DNA of 64,000 bases from Siphonobacter aquaeclarae. Lineage in GTDB: Bacteria; Bacteroidota; Bacteroidia; Cytophagales; Spirosomataceae. Within the stretch, counting starts at the first letter, position 1, and every line of letters begins with the position of its first letter. The position numbers and the translations under genes were made by a program. Below the pieces are notes generated by a model. The model was not told the origin of the DNA and ran no database searches. It saw only the letters and a list, made by a program, of their open reading frames with translations. The stretch is from positions 178,094-242,093 of the forward strand of contig NZ_FNGS01000008.1 of NCBI RefSeq assembly GCF_900103285.1. The letters run 5' to 3'. This document shows, one piece after another, positions 17,138-25,048 of this stretch.

Positions 17138-17539
17138 ATGGAAAACTCTTCCCGCCGGAAATTTCTCCGGAACTCGGCCCTGGCGGCTGCGGTCCCCGCG
17201 GCAGTGATGCCGGAAGCGGCTCCGAAGGAGCTCTTTGTTCACCACGTTTATTTCTACCTGAAAAACCCCGGAAGCGAAGCAGACAAAGCCAAACTGCTCG
17301 AAGGGTTGCACAAACTGAAAAAGGTACCGACGATCCGTTTTGTACACATCGGGTCTCCCGCGACGACCAACCGGAGCGTCATCGAAAAGGGTTATGCGGT
17401 GTCCTGGCTGTGTTTCTTCGACAATCTCGAGGAAGAAGAAGTCTACCAGAAGCACCCGATTCACCTGAAATTTGTGGAAGAATATTCCCACCTCTGGGAA
17501 AAAGTAATCGTCTACGATTCCGTCGGTCCGAAAATCTGA
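17138..17539 (+). CDS. Dabb (stress-responsive A/B barrel) protein with Tat-type signal
   Basis: A 133-residue protein. The N-terminus SSRRKFLRNSALAAAVPAAV is a twin-arginine export signal. The rest is a Dabb ferredoxin-like domain: FVHHVYFYLKNPGSEADKAKLLEGLHKL, then TIRFVHIGSPATTNR, and HPIHLKFVEEYSHLWEKVIVYDS with the conserved histidine and Tyr/Asp. Dabb proteins form dimeric barrels of mixed functions. The role here is unknown; the signal points to the periplasm. Confidence 0.85.
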   Translation: MENSSRRKFLRNSALAAAVPAAVMPEAAPKELFVHHVYFYLKNPGSEADKAKLLEGLHKLKKVPTIRFVHIGSPATTNRSVIEKGYAVSWLCFFDNLEEEEVYQKHPIHLKFVEEYSHLWEKVIVYDSVGPKI

Positions 17540-17543
17540 TCAA

Positions 17544-17580
17544 CAGAAAACTGTAGACAGAAAACCGTAAACGATTTTCT
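17544..17580. repeat. single arm of 7-nt-phased repeat between convergent genes
   Basis: Heptamers CAGAAAA, CTGTAGA, CAGAAAA, CCGTAAA and CGATTTT follow in register between the Dabb gene and the TonB receptor. AGAAAA (17559-17564) pairs with TTTTCT (17575-17580), a weak hairpin touching the receptor stop codon. It resembles the ilv-operon repeats. Confidence 0.55.
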
Positions 17581-19885
17581 AAAAAGAATACCTCACTCTC
17601 CCTCCGATGTTCCTTCCCTGGTCGTCGGCATAGTACCGGAAACGATTGAGGTAATCGCGGTAAACGGTATCAAAGAGATTCGAAACCTGGACGCTGACGT
17701 CCAGGTTTTGTTTTTTTCCGGGGATACGTCCACCGGCAGATACATTCCAGAGCCAGTAGGCAGCGGGCGGCGGGGCAAAGTCGCCGCCTTCCGGCGCACG
17801 GGTTTGCCGGGCGACGTACTGATGACCTGCTTGTAGAAATACCTTGTCAAACCAGCCCATGCGCTGCTGCTTTTCCCAGCGGAGTGAGTTGCTGAACCGG
17901 TCCGGTGGTATCTGGACGAGCCGGGCGTCGTTCCGGACATCCTTTGCACGGACGATGGCATACGTACCTCTCCAGCTCAGTTGCGGCGTGATAACCCACC
18001 CCGCAGAGAAATCAATTCCCTGAAACACAGCATCTACCTGGGTGTATTTGAAGTAGGGGAAGGCCCCGCGTACCGTCAGAATCGGCTCCGCCTGCGGTTT
18101 GAGATAGATGAAGTTCTGAATATAGTTCCGGTACAGAGATAGCTCTGCTGAGAAGCGCTTCGCCGTGTATTGTGTCGTCAGATCCAGGTTATAGGCCGTT
18201 TCGGGACGGAGGGAAGCGTCGCCTTCTTCATAGGCGGCTGCGCCGTGGTGTACACCTTCGCTATATAATTCGTTGACATTGGGCGGTCGCCAGGCCATAC
18301 CCGGGTTCAGGCGGATCGTCCAGTTTTCGCCGATGCGGCGCACTACGCCCAGCGTTCCGGATACATTTCCGAAACGAAGGTACTGATAGGTCCGCACCCC
18401 GCGGGACGGAAACAGGGTAATGCGCTGGTACCGGTAGTCGTACCGGATTCCCGCTTCGACATCCCAGTCTCTGGATGTATATTTTTCAATCCAGAAAAAC
18501 CCTGCCGAAGCCTGCCGGAAATTCGGGATGAGCGGCCGGCCATATACCAGATTGCGCTGGTACTGCCCTGATATTCCGGCAGATCCGGAAATACGACCGG
18601 TATGTTCCCAGACCAGATCGCCGGAGTAGGTACTCAGTTCAAAATTGAGCTCGGGCCGGTTGAGGGAGGCGAGACTGTCGTTCCGGGGCCGGTGAAGGTC
18701 GTATTCCGCGCGGTTATTCTGCTGCCGGGCAAGGGTGAGGGTCCAGAGCCCCTTGCGGCGGTAGCTGATTTTGACTTTTTGCAAACCGTGCGAAACGTCC
18801 TGGTAGGGTCGCCCGATGGCATAGCTGAATCCGCTTTTTACAAAAGGCTCTCCGTTTTTGAGAATGGCTTCGAGGTCGGTCAGACTGCCGATATGCGAGC
18901 CGGAAAAGATGCCGATTTCGGTATTAAACTGACTGGCAAAGAGTTCTGCCGCCCATGCTCCGCGCCGGTACCCGGCGGCCAGAGAGAAATTCCGCTCGGA
19001 TATGCCGGTATTATCCAGAAAGTACCCCGGCGTCCGGATGTTTCCACCCCGCTTGAGGGTACCCTGTACCCGCCAGCTGAAGCCGGGCAGGGGGCGCAGG
19101 CCACCCTGTAGCTGCAACGAAGAAATACCCTGGCGGCCGTTGGAAAAACCGGCGAGGTTGAGCTCTCCATGCAGGTCGGGTTGATTGGGAAGGGCTTCCG
19201 GTTCGACCAGCACAACGCCCGCAATCGCGTCCGGGCCATACCGCACGCCGGCGGCGCCTTTCACGACTGTGAGCCGGGTTGCCACAAACGGATCGATTTC
19301 AGGCGCGTGCTCGCTGCCCCATTGCTGTCCTTCCTGCCGGATACCGTTGTTGAGAATCAGCACGCGGTTGGAGTGCATGCCGTGAATAACCGGTTTACCG
19401 ATGCTGCTGCCGGTCTGGAGTGTTGTGACGCCGGTGACAGCTTTCAGCGCGTCAGCGAGCGAGCGGGTCTGATCGAGGTCTTCGCCGGTCAGCGTAGTGC
19501 GGGGCAGCGTGGAGGCTTCCTCCTTTTTGGCCGTAACCACGACGTCCTGTAAGTGAATATCTTCTTCCGACAGATGTAAATCCTGCTCCAGCTCGGCGTG
19601 CGCCAGGTTAACAGACAGCGTATCAGCCTGATAACCAACCAGACGGCACGTCAGGGTATGGTTTCCCTGGCAGAGATTCCGGATCTCGTAACGCCCGTTG
19701 GCGCCGGTGACAGCGTGCCGGCCGGCTTCCTTCAAAACAATTTCCGCGCCGGCTACCGGTTTCCCCGTTTGCCGGTCGTTGACCTGCCCCCGCAGCGTGC
19801 AGGTACACGATTGCCCGTTGGCCGACAGCGCCAGCAGACTCCCTGCGATCATGCTGAAAAACCAGCGCATCCTCTTGCCATTCAT
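17579..19885 (-). CDS. TonB-dependent outer-membrane receptor (metal-type, ZnuD-like)
   Basis: A 768-residue receptor with a signal peptide, a CarboxypepD-like beta-sandwich (about 30-110, LRGQVNDRQTGKPVAGAEIVL), a TonB-box-like stretch (DVVVTAKKEE), a plug domain (about 115-230) and a barrel ending in VRYSF. The plug has HGMHSNRVLILNNGIRQEGQQWGSEHAPEIDPF, with several His/Glu, as in receptors linked to zinc or other metals. Substrate assignment is inference from this plug and from the operator upstream. It is not paired with a SusD and stands alone, which also suits a metal or small-chelate receptor. Confidence 0.85.
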   Translation of the reverse strand: MNGKRMRWFFSMIAGSLLALSANGQSCTCTLRGQVNDRQTGKPVAGAEIVLKEAGRHAVTGANGRYEIRNLCQGNHTLTCRLVGYQADTLSVNLAHAELEQDLHLSEEDIHLQDVVVTAKKEEASTLPRTTLTGEDLDQTRSLADALKAVTGVTTLQTGSSIGKPVIHGMHSNRVLILNNGIRQEGQQWGSEHAPEIDPFVATRLTVVKGAAGVRYGPDAIAGVVLVEPEALPNQPDLHGELNLAGFSNGRQGISSLQLQGGLRPLPGFSWRVQGTLKRGGNIRTPGYFLDNTGISERNFSLAAGYRRGAWAAELFASQFNTEIGIFSGSHIGSLTDLEAILKNGEPFVKSGFSYAIGRPYQDVSHGLQKVKISYRRKGLWTLTLARQQNNRAEYDLHRPRNDSLASLNRPELNFELSTYSGDLVWEHTGRISGSAGISGQYQRNLVYGRPLIPNFRQASAGFFWIEKYTSRDWDVEAGIRYDYRYQRITLFPSRGVRTYQYLRFGNVSGTLGVVRRIGENWTIRLNPGMAWRPPNVNELYSEGVHHGAAAYEEGDASLRPETAYNLDLTTQYTAKRFSAELSLYRNYIQNFIYLKPQAEPILTVRGAFPYFKYTQVDAVFQGIDFSAGWVITPQLSWRGTYAIVRAKDVRNDARLVQIPPDRFSNSLRWEKQQRMGWFDKVFLQAGHQYVARQTRAPEGGDFAPPPAAYWLWNVSAGGRIPGKKQNLDVSVQVSNLFDTVYRDYLNRFRYYADDQGRNIGGRVRYSF

Positions 19886-19892
19886 GTGGCGG

Positions 19893-19900
19893 CAAAGATA
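19893..19900 (-). promoter_or_regulatory. -7 promoter box of the TonB receptor
   Basis: The minus strand reads TATCTTTG, an exact consensus match, only 7 bp before the ATG. CAAA on the plus strand at 19923-19926 gives a -33 TTTG at a 22-nt spacing. The leader would be very short or absent. Confidence 0.6.
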
Positions 19901-19906
19901 CGGTGT

Positions 19907-19927
19907 TTTTGCAATGACGTTGCAAAA
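19907..19927. promoter_or_regulatory. palindromic operator (Fur/Zur-type candidate)
   Basis: A perfect inverted repeat, TTTTGCAA-N5-TTGCAAAA, lies directly upstream of the -7 box and covers the presumed -33 region of the TonB receptor. Its 21-bp size and position fit a repressor site of the Fur family; assignment to Zur is inference. Confidence 0.6.
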
Positions 19928-20033
19928 GAACTTTTCTTCTGAGAATATGTGGATTATTTTCTACAAAAACTCTGGCCCGCTTTTTTGACACGGCTGGGTG
20001 TTGTAAACAGGAATTTGCCTAACGTCCCCACTT

Positions 20034-20546
20034 ATGACCGCGATCGAATTTTCACATCAGGTAAGCCACTTGTCCAAATCACTGAGACCTTATGCTCTTC
20101 GTCTGACGAAGGACGCTGAAGATGCCAACGATCTTCTGCAGGATACCTTGCTGAAGGCGTTTACCAACCGGGACAAGTACGCAGAAGGCACGAATATCAA
20201 AGCCTGGATGTATACAATCATGAAGAATACCTTCATCACCAACTACCAGCGGCTGGTGCGGAAAAACACATTTATCGATACCTCAGACGATCTTTATTAT
20301 ATCAATTCGACGGATTCTTCGACCGATAACCTGGCCTTATCCGGCTTCGTAAACGAGGATATCCGGAAGGCGCTCGTCGTACTGGATGAGTCATTCAAAG
20401 TACCTTTTCTGATGTATTTCGAAGGATTCAAATACCATGAAATTGCCGACGTCCTGCAAATACCCATCGGAACCGTCAAAAACCGCATCCACCTTGCCCG
20501 GAAGGAGCTGAAGAGCCGCCTTCACGTGTACGAGTACGCAGCCTGA
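20034..20546 (+). CDS. ECF-type sigma-70 family RNA polymerase sigma factor
   Basis: A 170-residue sigma factor with only regions 2 and 4. Region 2 spans LRPYALRLTKDAEDANDLLQDTLLKAFTNRDKY and ends with the WMYTIMKNTFIT segment. Region 4 has FEGFKYHEIADVLQIPIGTVKNRIHLARKEL, a helix-turn-helix that reads the -35 element. No anti-sigma gene is adjacent, so control must be elsewhere or by expression. It precedes crtI-crtB, but a terminator and 179 bp separate them, so a link with carotenoid synthesis is only possible. Confidence 0.9.
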   Translation: MTAIEFSHQVSHLSKSLRPYALRLTKDAEDANDLLQDTLLKAFTNRDKYAEGTNIKAWMYTIMKNTFITNYQRLVRKNTFIDTSDDLYYINSTDSSTDNLALSGFVNEDIRKALVVLDESFKVPFLMYFEGFKYHEIADVLQIPIGTVKNRIHLARKELKSRLHVYEYAA

Positions 20547-20562
20547 ACCGTAAAAGCCTGAA

Positions 20563-20597
20563 TATATCCCGCTCCGGTACGTCCGGGCGGGATTTTT
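20563..20597 (+). terminator. terminator after the sigma factor gene
   Basis: ATCCCGC pairs with GCGGGAT, extended by an imperfect inner stem, followed by five T. Confidence 0.8.
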
Positions 20598-20625
20598 GCG
20601 TGTCAGATAGTGATTTATGTTACTG

Positions 20626-20641
20626 ATAATCAAATGATTAT
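20626..20641. promoter_or_regulatory. palindrome upstream of crtIB
   Basis: ATAATCA-AA-TGATTAT is a perfect 16-bp palindrome, 85 bp before the crtI start. It could be the operator of a regulator of carotenoid genes. The family of regulator cannot be told. Confidence 0.35.
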
Positions 20642-20725
20642 TGGTAGCTAGGTAGCTTCCTGATCTGATCGCTATTTATTGGTATACGGGAAAACAATAA
20701 CAGGTGTCGTAAGTTTAGGGGATAG

Positions 20726-22216
20726 ATGACTACTAATCGCATGGAAGTAATCGTAATCGGCGCCGGTTTTGCCGGGCTGGCCGCCGCCACGGCGCTTGCC
20801 GATGCCGGCTACCGGGTTACGATCCTCGAAAAAAACGACACGCCGGGCGGTCGCGCACGGGTGTTCGATGCCGATGGTTTCCGTTTTGATATGGGGCCAA
20901 GCTGGTACTGGATGCCGGATGTGTTCGAACAGTACTTCGCCCGCTTTGGGAAAAAGCCTTCGGATTATTACGAACTGGTACGGCTCGATCCTTCGTATCA
21001 GGTCATTTTCGGGCCGGATGAGTCACTGGCGTTGCCGGCGGGGACAGATGCCGTCCGCCAACTGTTCGAGGCCGTTGAGCCCGGATCCGGTCCGCGCTTC
21101 GATGCCTTTCTGAAGCAGGCAGCCTATAAGTACGATGTCGGGATGAACCGGTTTGTCTGGAAACCGAGCCGCAGCCTGTCGGAGTTTCTGGACGTGAAAC
21201 TCCTCGCCGATGCCGCGCGCCTGGATGTCGTTCAGTCGTTCCACTCTCATATTCGCAAGTATTTCCGCAACGAGCGTATTCTCCAGCTGATGGAGTTTCC
21301 GGTGCTGTTTCTGGGGGCTATTCCGAAAAATACACCGGCCATGTACAGCTTGATGAACTATGCCGAAATCGCCCTCGGGACCTGGTACCCGATGGGTGGA
21401 ATGCATGAAATTGTCCGGGGTATGGTCGCGCTTGCGGAAGAAAAAGGCGTCCGTATCCGGTTGGGAGAAGAGGTTCTGGGAGTGGAAACGGACGAACGCC
21501 GCCTGATCCGGCGGGTTTCGACCAAAACAGCTCTGTATGAGGTAGATGTGGTCGTGGCGGGAGCGGATTACCACCACGTGGAAGACCGGCTGCTGCACCC
21601 CGACCACCGCAATTACCCGGAATCGTATTGGGAAACGCGTACCCTGGCGCCGTCGTCCCTGTTGTATTACATCGGGGTCAACCGGCGGGTGGATCGTCTT
21701 CTCCACCACAACCTGTTTTTTGACGAAGATTTCGGGAAGCATTCCCACGAAATTTATACCGATCCCCGGTGGCCGGAAAAGCCCTTGTTTTATGTCTCGG
21801 CGCCGTCTAAAACAGATCCGTCGGTAGCGCCGGAAGGTTGCGAAAACCTGTTTATATTGATTCCGGTCGCGCCGGGTCTTGCCGATGATACGGCAGAACG
21901 GCGGGAGCATTATTTCCAGCTGGTAATGGACCGGCTCGAAAAGTATGTAGGTCATCCGATTCGTCCACATATCGTGTACAAACGGACCTATGCCCATTCG
22001 GATTTCATTTACGATTACCATGCCTACAAAGGCAATGCCTATGGCCTGGCCAATACGCTCCGGCAAACCGCCCTGCTGAAGCCTTCCCTGAAAAACCGGC
22101 ACGTCCGCAACCTGTTTTACACCGGGCAGCTGACGGTTCCCGGTCCCGGAGTGCCGCCCTCCCTGATTTCCGGCCTGGTCGTGGCCGACGAAGTCAGGAA
22201 AGAATTTGCCCCCTGA
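20726..22216 (+). CDS. crtI: phytoene desaturase CrtI
   Basis: CrtI introduces double bonds into phytoene, giving neurosporene or lycopene. The 496-residue FAD enzyme begins with the dinucleotide-binding VIVIGAGFAGLAAATALADAGYRVTILEKNDTPGGRA (8-45). It ends with the family signature YTGQLTVPGPGVPPSLISGLVVADEV. The core has FDMGPSWYWMPDVFE and YPMGGMHEIVRGM. An ATG five codons in is an alternative start. crtB follows after 7 bp. No cyclase or hydroxylase gene is present in the window, so the final carotenoid is unknown. Confidence 0.96.
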   Translation: MTTNRMEVIVIGAGFAGLAAATALADAGYRVTILEKNDTPGGRARVFDADGFRFDMGPSWYWMPDVFEQYFARFGKKPSDYYELVRLDPSYQVIFGPDESLALPAGTDAVRQLFEAVEPGSGPRFDAFLKQAAYKYDVGMNRFVWKPSRSLSEFLDVKLLADAARLDVVQSFHSHIRKYFRNERILQLMEFPVLFLGAIPKNTPAMYSLMNYAEIALGTWYPMGGMHEIVRGMVALAEEKGVRIRLGEEVLGVETDERRLIRRVSTKTALYEVDVVVAGADYHHVEDRLLHPDHRNYPESYWETRTLAPSSLLYYIGVNRRVDRLLHHNLFFDEDFGKHSHEIYTDPRWPEKPLFYVSAPSKTDPSVAPEGCENLFILIPVAPGLADDTAERREHYFQLVMDRLEKYVGHPIRPHIVYKRTYAHSDFIYDYHAYKGNAYGLANTLRQTALLKPSLKNRHVRNLFYTGQLTVPGPGVPPSLISGLVVADEVRKEFAP

Positions 22217-22223
22217 ACGCCGC

Positions 22224-23057
22224 ATGAAAACCGATCTGGAGTTATACGAGCAGACTACCCTGGAATGCAGCCGGCTGATTACCCGCCGGTACAGCACGTC
22301 GTTTACCCTGGGTATCCGGACGCTCGACCGCCGGTTTCACTGGGCGATTTATGCGATCTACGGGTTTGTCCGCTATGCCGATGAGATTGTGGATACCTTT
22401 CACGGGTACGATAAAAAAACGCTCTTCACCCGATTCCGGGCTGATACGTATCAGGCGCTGAGAGAAGGAATCAGCCTCAATCCTGTGTTACATGCTTATC
22501 AGAAAACGGTTCATACCTATGGGATCAGCGATGAGCTGACGGAAGCCTTTTTCCGGTCGATGGAAATGGACCTCGACCAGACCCACTACTCCGAAGAAGG
22601 CTACGAAACCTATATCTACGGCTCTGCGGAAGTAGTCGGGCTGATGTGCCTGTGTGTCTTTTGCGAAGGAGACCGGGCGATGTACGATCGCCTGAGCGCG
22701 CCGGCGCGCCGGCTGGGCGCTGCCTTTCAGAAAGTCAATTTCCTGCGGGACGTCCGGTCGGATTTTCTCGATCGCGGACGGACCTACTTCCCCGGCGTCG
22801 ATTTCAACCAGTTTTCGGGAGAAGACAAGCGCCGCATCGAAGCCGACATTCAGTCGGATTTCGACGCGGCGCTTGCCGGTATTCGCCAGCTCCCCCGCGG
22901 CGCGCGGGCAGGAGTATACCTGGCGTATTGTTACTACCTACGGCTGTTTGCCCGGATCCGGTCGCTGCCGGTCAGCCGTATCCGCGAAGAACGGGTCCGG
23001 GTGCCGGATATTCAGAAGCTCTTTCTGCTCGCCAGAACCTGGCTGCGACCGATCTGA
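22224..23057 (+). CDS. crtB: phytoene/squalene synthase family, CrtB
   Basis: CrtB joins two geranylgeranyl diphosphates into phytoene, the first carotenoid step. The 277-residue protein has both Mg-diphosphate motifs: DEIVD (53-57, in YADEIVDTF) and DVRSD (176-180, in LRDVRSD). It also has YIYGSAEVVGLM and FQKVNFLRD. A TTG six codons upstream is possible, but the ATG at 22224 gives the normal N-terminus. It is the last gene of the crtIB pair and converges with the FAD oxidoreductase gene, with 2 bp between stops. Confidence 0.95.
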   Translation: MKTDLELYEQTTLECSRLITRRYSTSFTLGIRTLDRRFHWAIYAIYGFVRYADEIVDTFHGYDKKTLFTRFRADTYQALREGISLNPVLHAYQKTVHTYGISDELTEAFFRSMEMDLDQTHYSEEGYETYIYGSAEVVGLMCLCVFCEGDRAMYDRLSAPARRLGAAFQKVNFLRDVRSDFLDRGRTYFPGVDFNQFSGEDKRRIEADIQSDFDAALAGIRQLPRGARAGVYLAYCYYLRLFARIRSLPVSRIREERVRVPDIQKLFLLARTWLRPI

Positions 23058-23059
23058 CG

Positions 23060-25030
23060 CTATTTGCGGACAGTCAGTTGCACGGCGTCGGCGACGACCG
23101 TACCGTCTGCATTTTTTCCCGAAATCTCCACATATCCTCCCGGTGAAAACGTGTAGTCACCGATTTTTACCCAGGCGCCGGAGGTCTGCCCTTCAACGAT
23201 CAGGCTTTCCTTATTCAGAACCACCGGATGTGCTTTTTTGCCATCAAAAATGGTCATTTCGGTGCGGGAACTGGCGTCTGTCCGGCGGGGAAAATAGGCA
23301 TACACCGTATAGGGTTTGGTTGCTTTGACGGCCGGTGTGAAGCGGACCGCGCCCTGCGGATCATTACCGCTCAGCAGCGAATGGCCATATGCGCCGGAGC
23401 CTTTGCCTTCTTTTTTCCAGTTTCCGGTGACGGTTACCTGACCTTCCTGCGCGTCGTCGACCACCAGGTCCGGAGCGGAGCCGTTTAGCAGGGGATTTTT
23501 GTCGAGCAGGGCCTTGACTTCCTGCCCGCGGATTTGCTGCACGGTCTGCTTTTTGTCGATCGCGAGGCTTGCGGCGACCGACGCCGATTGGGCGAGTACC
23601 ATAAACACCGGCTCCATCCGGATCGAACCATAGGCAATGTGGCTGGCCGACATACATACCGGCACCAGCAGGTTACCGCATTCGGTTGCTTTCGGAATCA
23701 GGGAACGGTAGCTGATCGGGTACGGCGGGAAACCGCCTACTTCGACGTTGCCTTCGTTTTTCACCATTTTAACCCCGTCTTTTTCAATCACCAGGCGCTG
23801 GCAGTTGTGGGAGTCCATGGTATAGGCTGCCAGTCCGACGCCGTCTTCCACCACTTCCTTGCCCTGGCAGTTGGCCTGGGTCATGACGTAGTCGCCGACC
23901 AGCCGCCGGGCTTCCCGGACATACAGCTGGGGCGACCAGCCGCCGTTATCCGTATACTCGTCCTTCGGATACCCCCATTGCAGCATCTGGTTGCGGATTT
24001 CTTCCGGTACGCGCGGGTCGTGACCGACGAAGTACAGCAGCCCCTTCGTATAGCTTTCGTGCTGGCGGATGATTTCCGCACGTTTTTCGTACGACGCTTC
24101 AGGATAGTCGTAGTTGGCGCCGATCATGTCAGTCGAAAACCCGTTGCGGTTGTTGATATCCGTTTTATCGTTCGGCATGAGGCTCCAGATAAATCCGTCC
24201 TGGAGGGTCTTCCAGGGCTTCTTTTCCATGATACGGAGGACGAGCTCATACCGGGCCGGGTCATAGTCGGCGGGTTTGGTGATAGGGATCTGGTTGGTGG
24301 GGTTTTTCGAGAGACAGATGCGGTAGTTGTAGGCCTGTACCTTTTTGTCGCCCGCGCCGGTTGGCGCCAGGTTATCCGTGCCGATGCCCCACACCAGGCC
24401 GCTTTCGGGCTTGCCCGGCGTGCGGTACGGATCGATGCCGTCCGGAAGCTGGTGCCCGTGCATGAGCTGAACGCCGTTGTAGGTTTCGTTGTACTGGCTG
24501 TTGGCTTCCCGTCCAACGGTATAAGAAACACCCGCTTTCGCCATCAGATCTCCTTCGTACGAACAATCGATAAACATCGCCGCACGGATCGTCTGCGTTT
24601 TACCGCCGGCGGTTTCCAGCGTGATTTCCTTCAGCGTCGTTTTATCTTTTTTGGCGGAACGGATACGTTGCTCGTAGAGAACAGGTACGTTGGCTTCTTT
24701 CAGATACGACTGGTATAGGTTTTCTGCGACATGCGGTTCAAAAATCCATTGCTCAAAATGACCGTAGTGCAGGCCCAGCCGTCGATAGAAATCCAGAGAA
24801 AGGCCCGAAATCGCATACTTGTTTCCGATATCGGTCAGGCCGAGGCCCCCGGTGGTCATCCCTCCGACGTGCTTGCCGGGTTCGACCAGAACGACAGACT
24901 TACCCATCCGTTTGGCGGCGACAGCTGCTATAACGCCTCCGGAAGTACCTCCGTAGACGCAGATATCGACCTGTTTCTGCGCATAGGCTGCCGACGAAAG
25001 CAGGAGCAGAAAAGCGAGTGTTTTTTTCAT
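23060..25030 (-). CDS. secreted FAD-dependent oxidoreductase with C-terminal golvesin/xanthan-lyase-like domain
   Basis: A 656-residue protein. A Sec signal (MKKTLAFLLLLSSAAYA) is followed by an FAD_oxidored domain: VDICVYGGTSGGVIAAVAAKRMGKSVVLVEPGKHVGGMTTGGLG (about 21-65) and FIDCSYEGDLMAKAGVSYTVGREA (about 152-175). The last 130 residues (from VDDAQEGQVTVTGNWKK) form a beta-sandwich like the one C-terminal to xanthan lyases and golvesin. Family members are often misnamed xanthan lyase. The substrate is unknown; position behind a SusCD pair suggests oxidation of an imported or surface-bound compound. It is clearly related to the next gene. Confidence 0.85.
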   Translation of the reverse strand: MKKTLAFLLLLSSAAYAQKQVDICVYGGTSGGVIAAVAAKRMGKSVVLVEPGKHVGGMTTGGLGLTDIGNKYAISGLSLDFYRRLGLHYGHFEQWIFEPHVAENLYQSYLKEANVPVLYEQRIRSAKKDKTTLKEITLETAGGKTQTIRAAMFIDCSYEGDLMAKAGVSYTVGREANSQYNETYNGVQLMHGHQLPDGIDPYRTPGKPESGLVWGIGTDNLAPTGAGDKKVQAYNYRICLSKNPTNQIPITKPADYDPARYELVLRIMEKKPWKTLQDGFIWSLMPNDKTDINNRNGFSTDMIGANYDYPEASYEKRAEIIRQHESYTKGLLYFVGHDPRVPEEIRNQMLQWGYPKDEYTDNGGWSPQLYVREARRLVGDYVMTQANCQGKEVVEDGVGLAAYTMDSHNCQRLVIEKDGVKMVKNEGNVEVGGFPPYPISYRSLIPKATECGNLLVPVCMSASHIAYGSIRMEPVFMVLAQSASVAASLAIDKKQTVQQIRGQEVKALLDKNPLLNGSAPDLVVDDAQEGQVTVTGNWKKEGKGSGAYGHSLLSGNDPQGAVRFTPAVKATKPYTVYAYFPRRTDASSRTEMTIFDGKKAHPVVLNKESLIVEGQTSGAWVKIGDYTFSPGGYVEISGKNADGTVVADAVQLTVRK

Positions 25031-25048
25031 TGGTAAAGCGGTTGGTGT

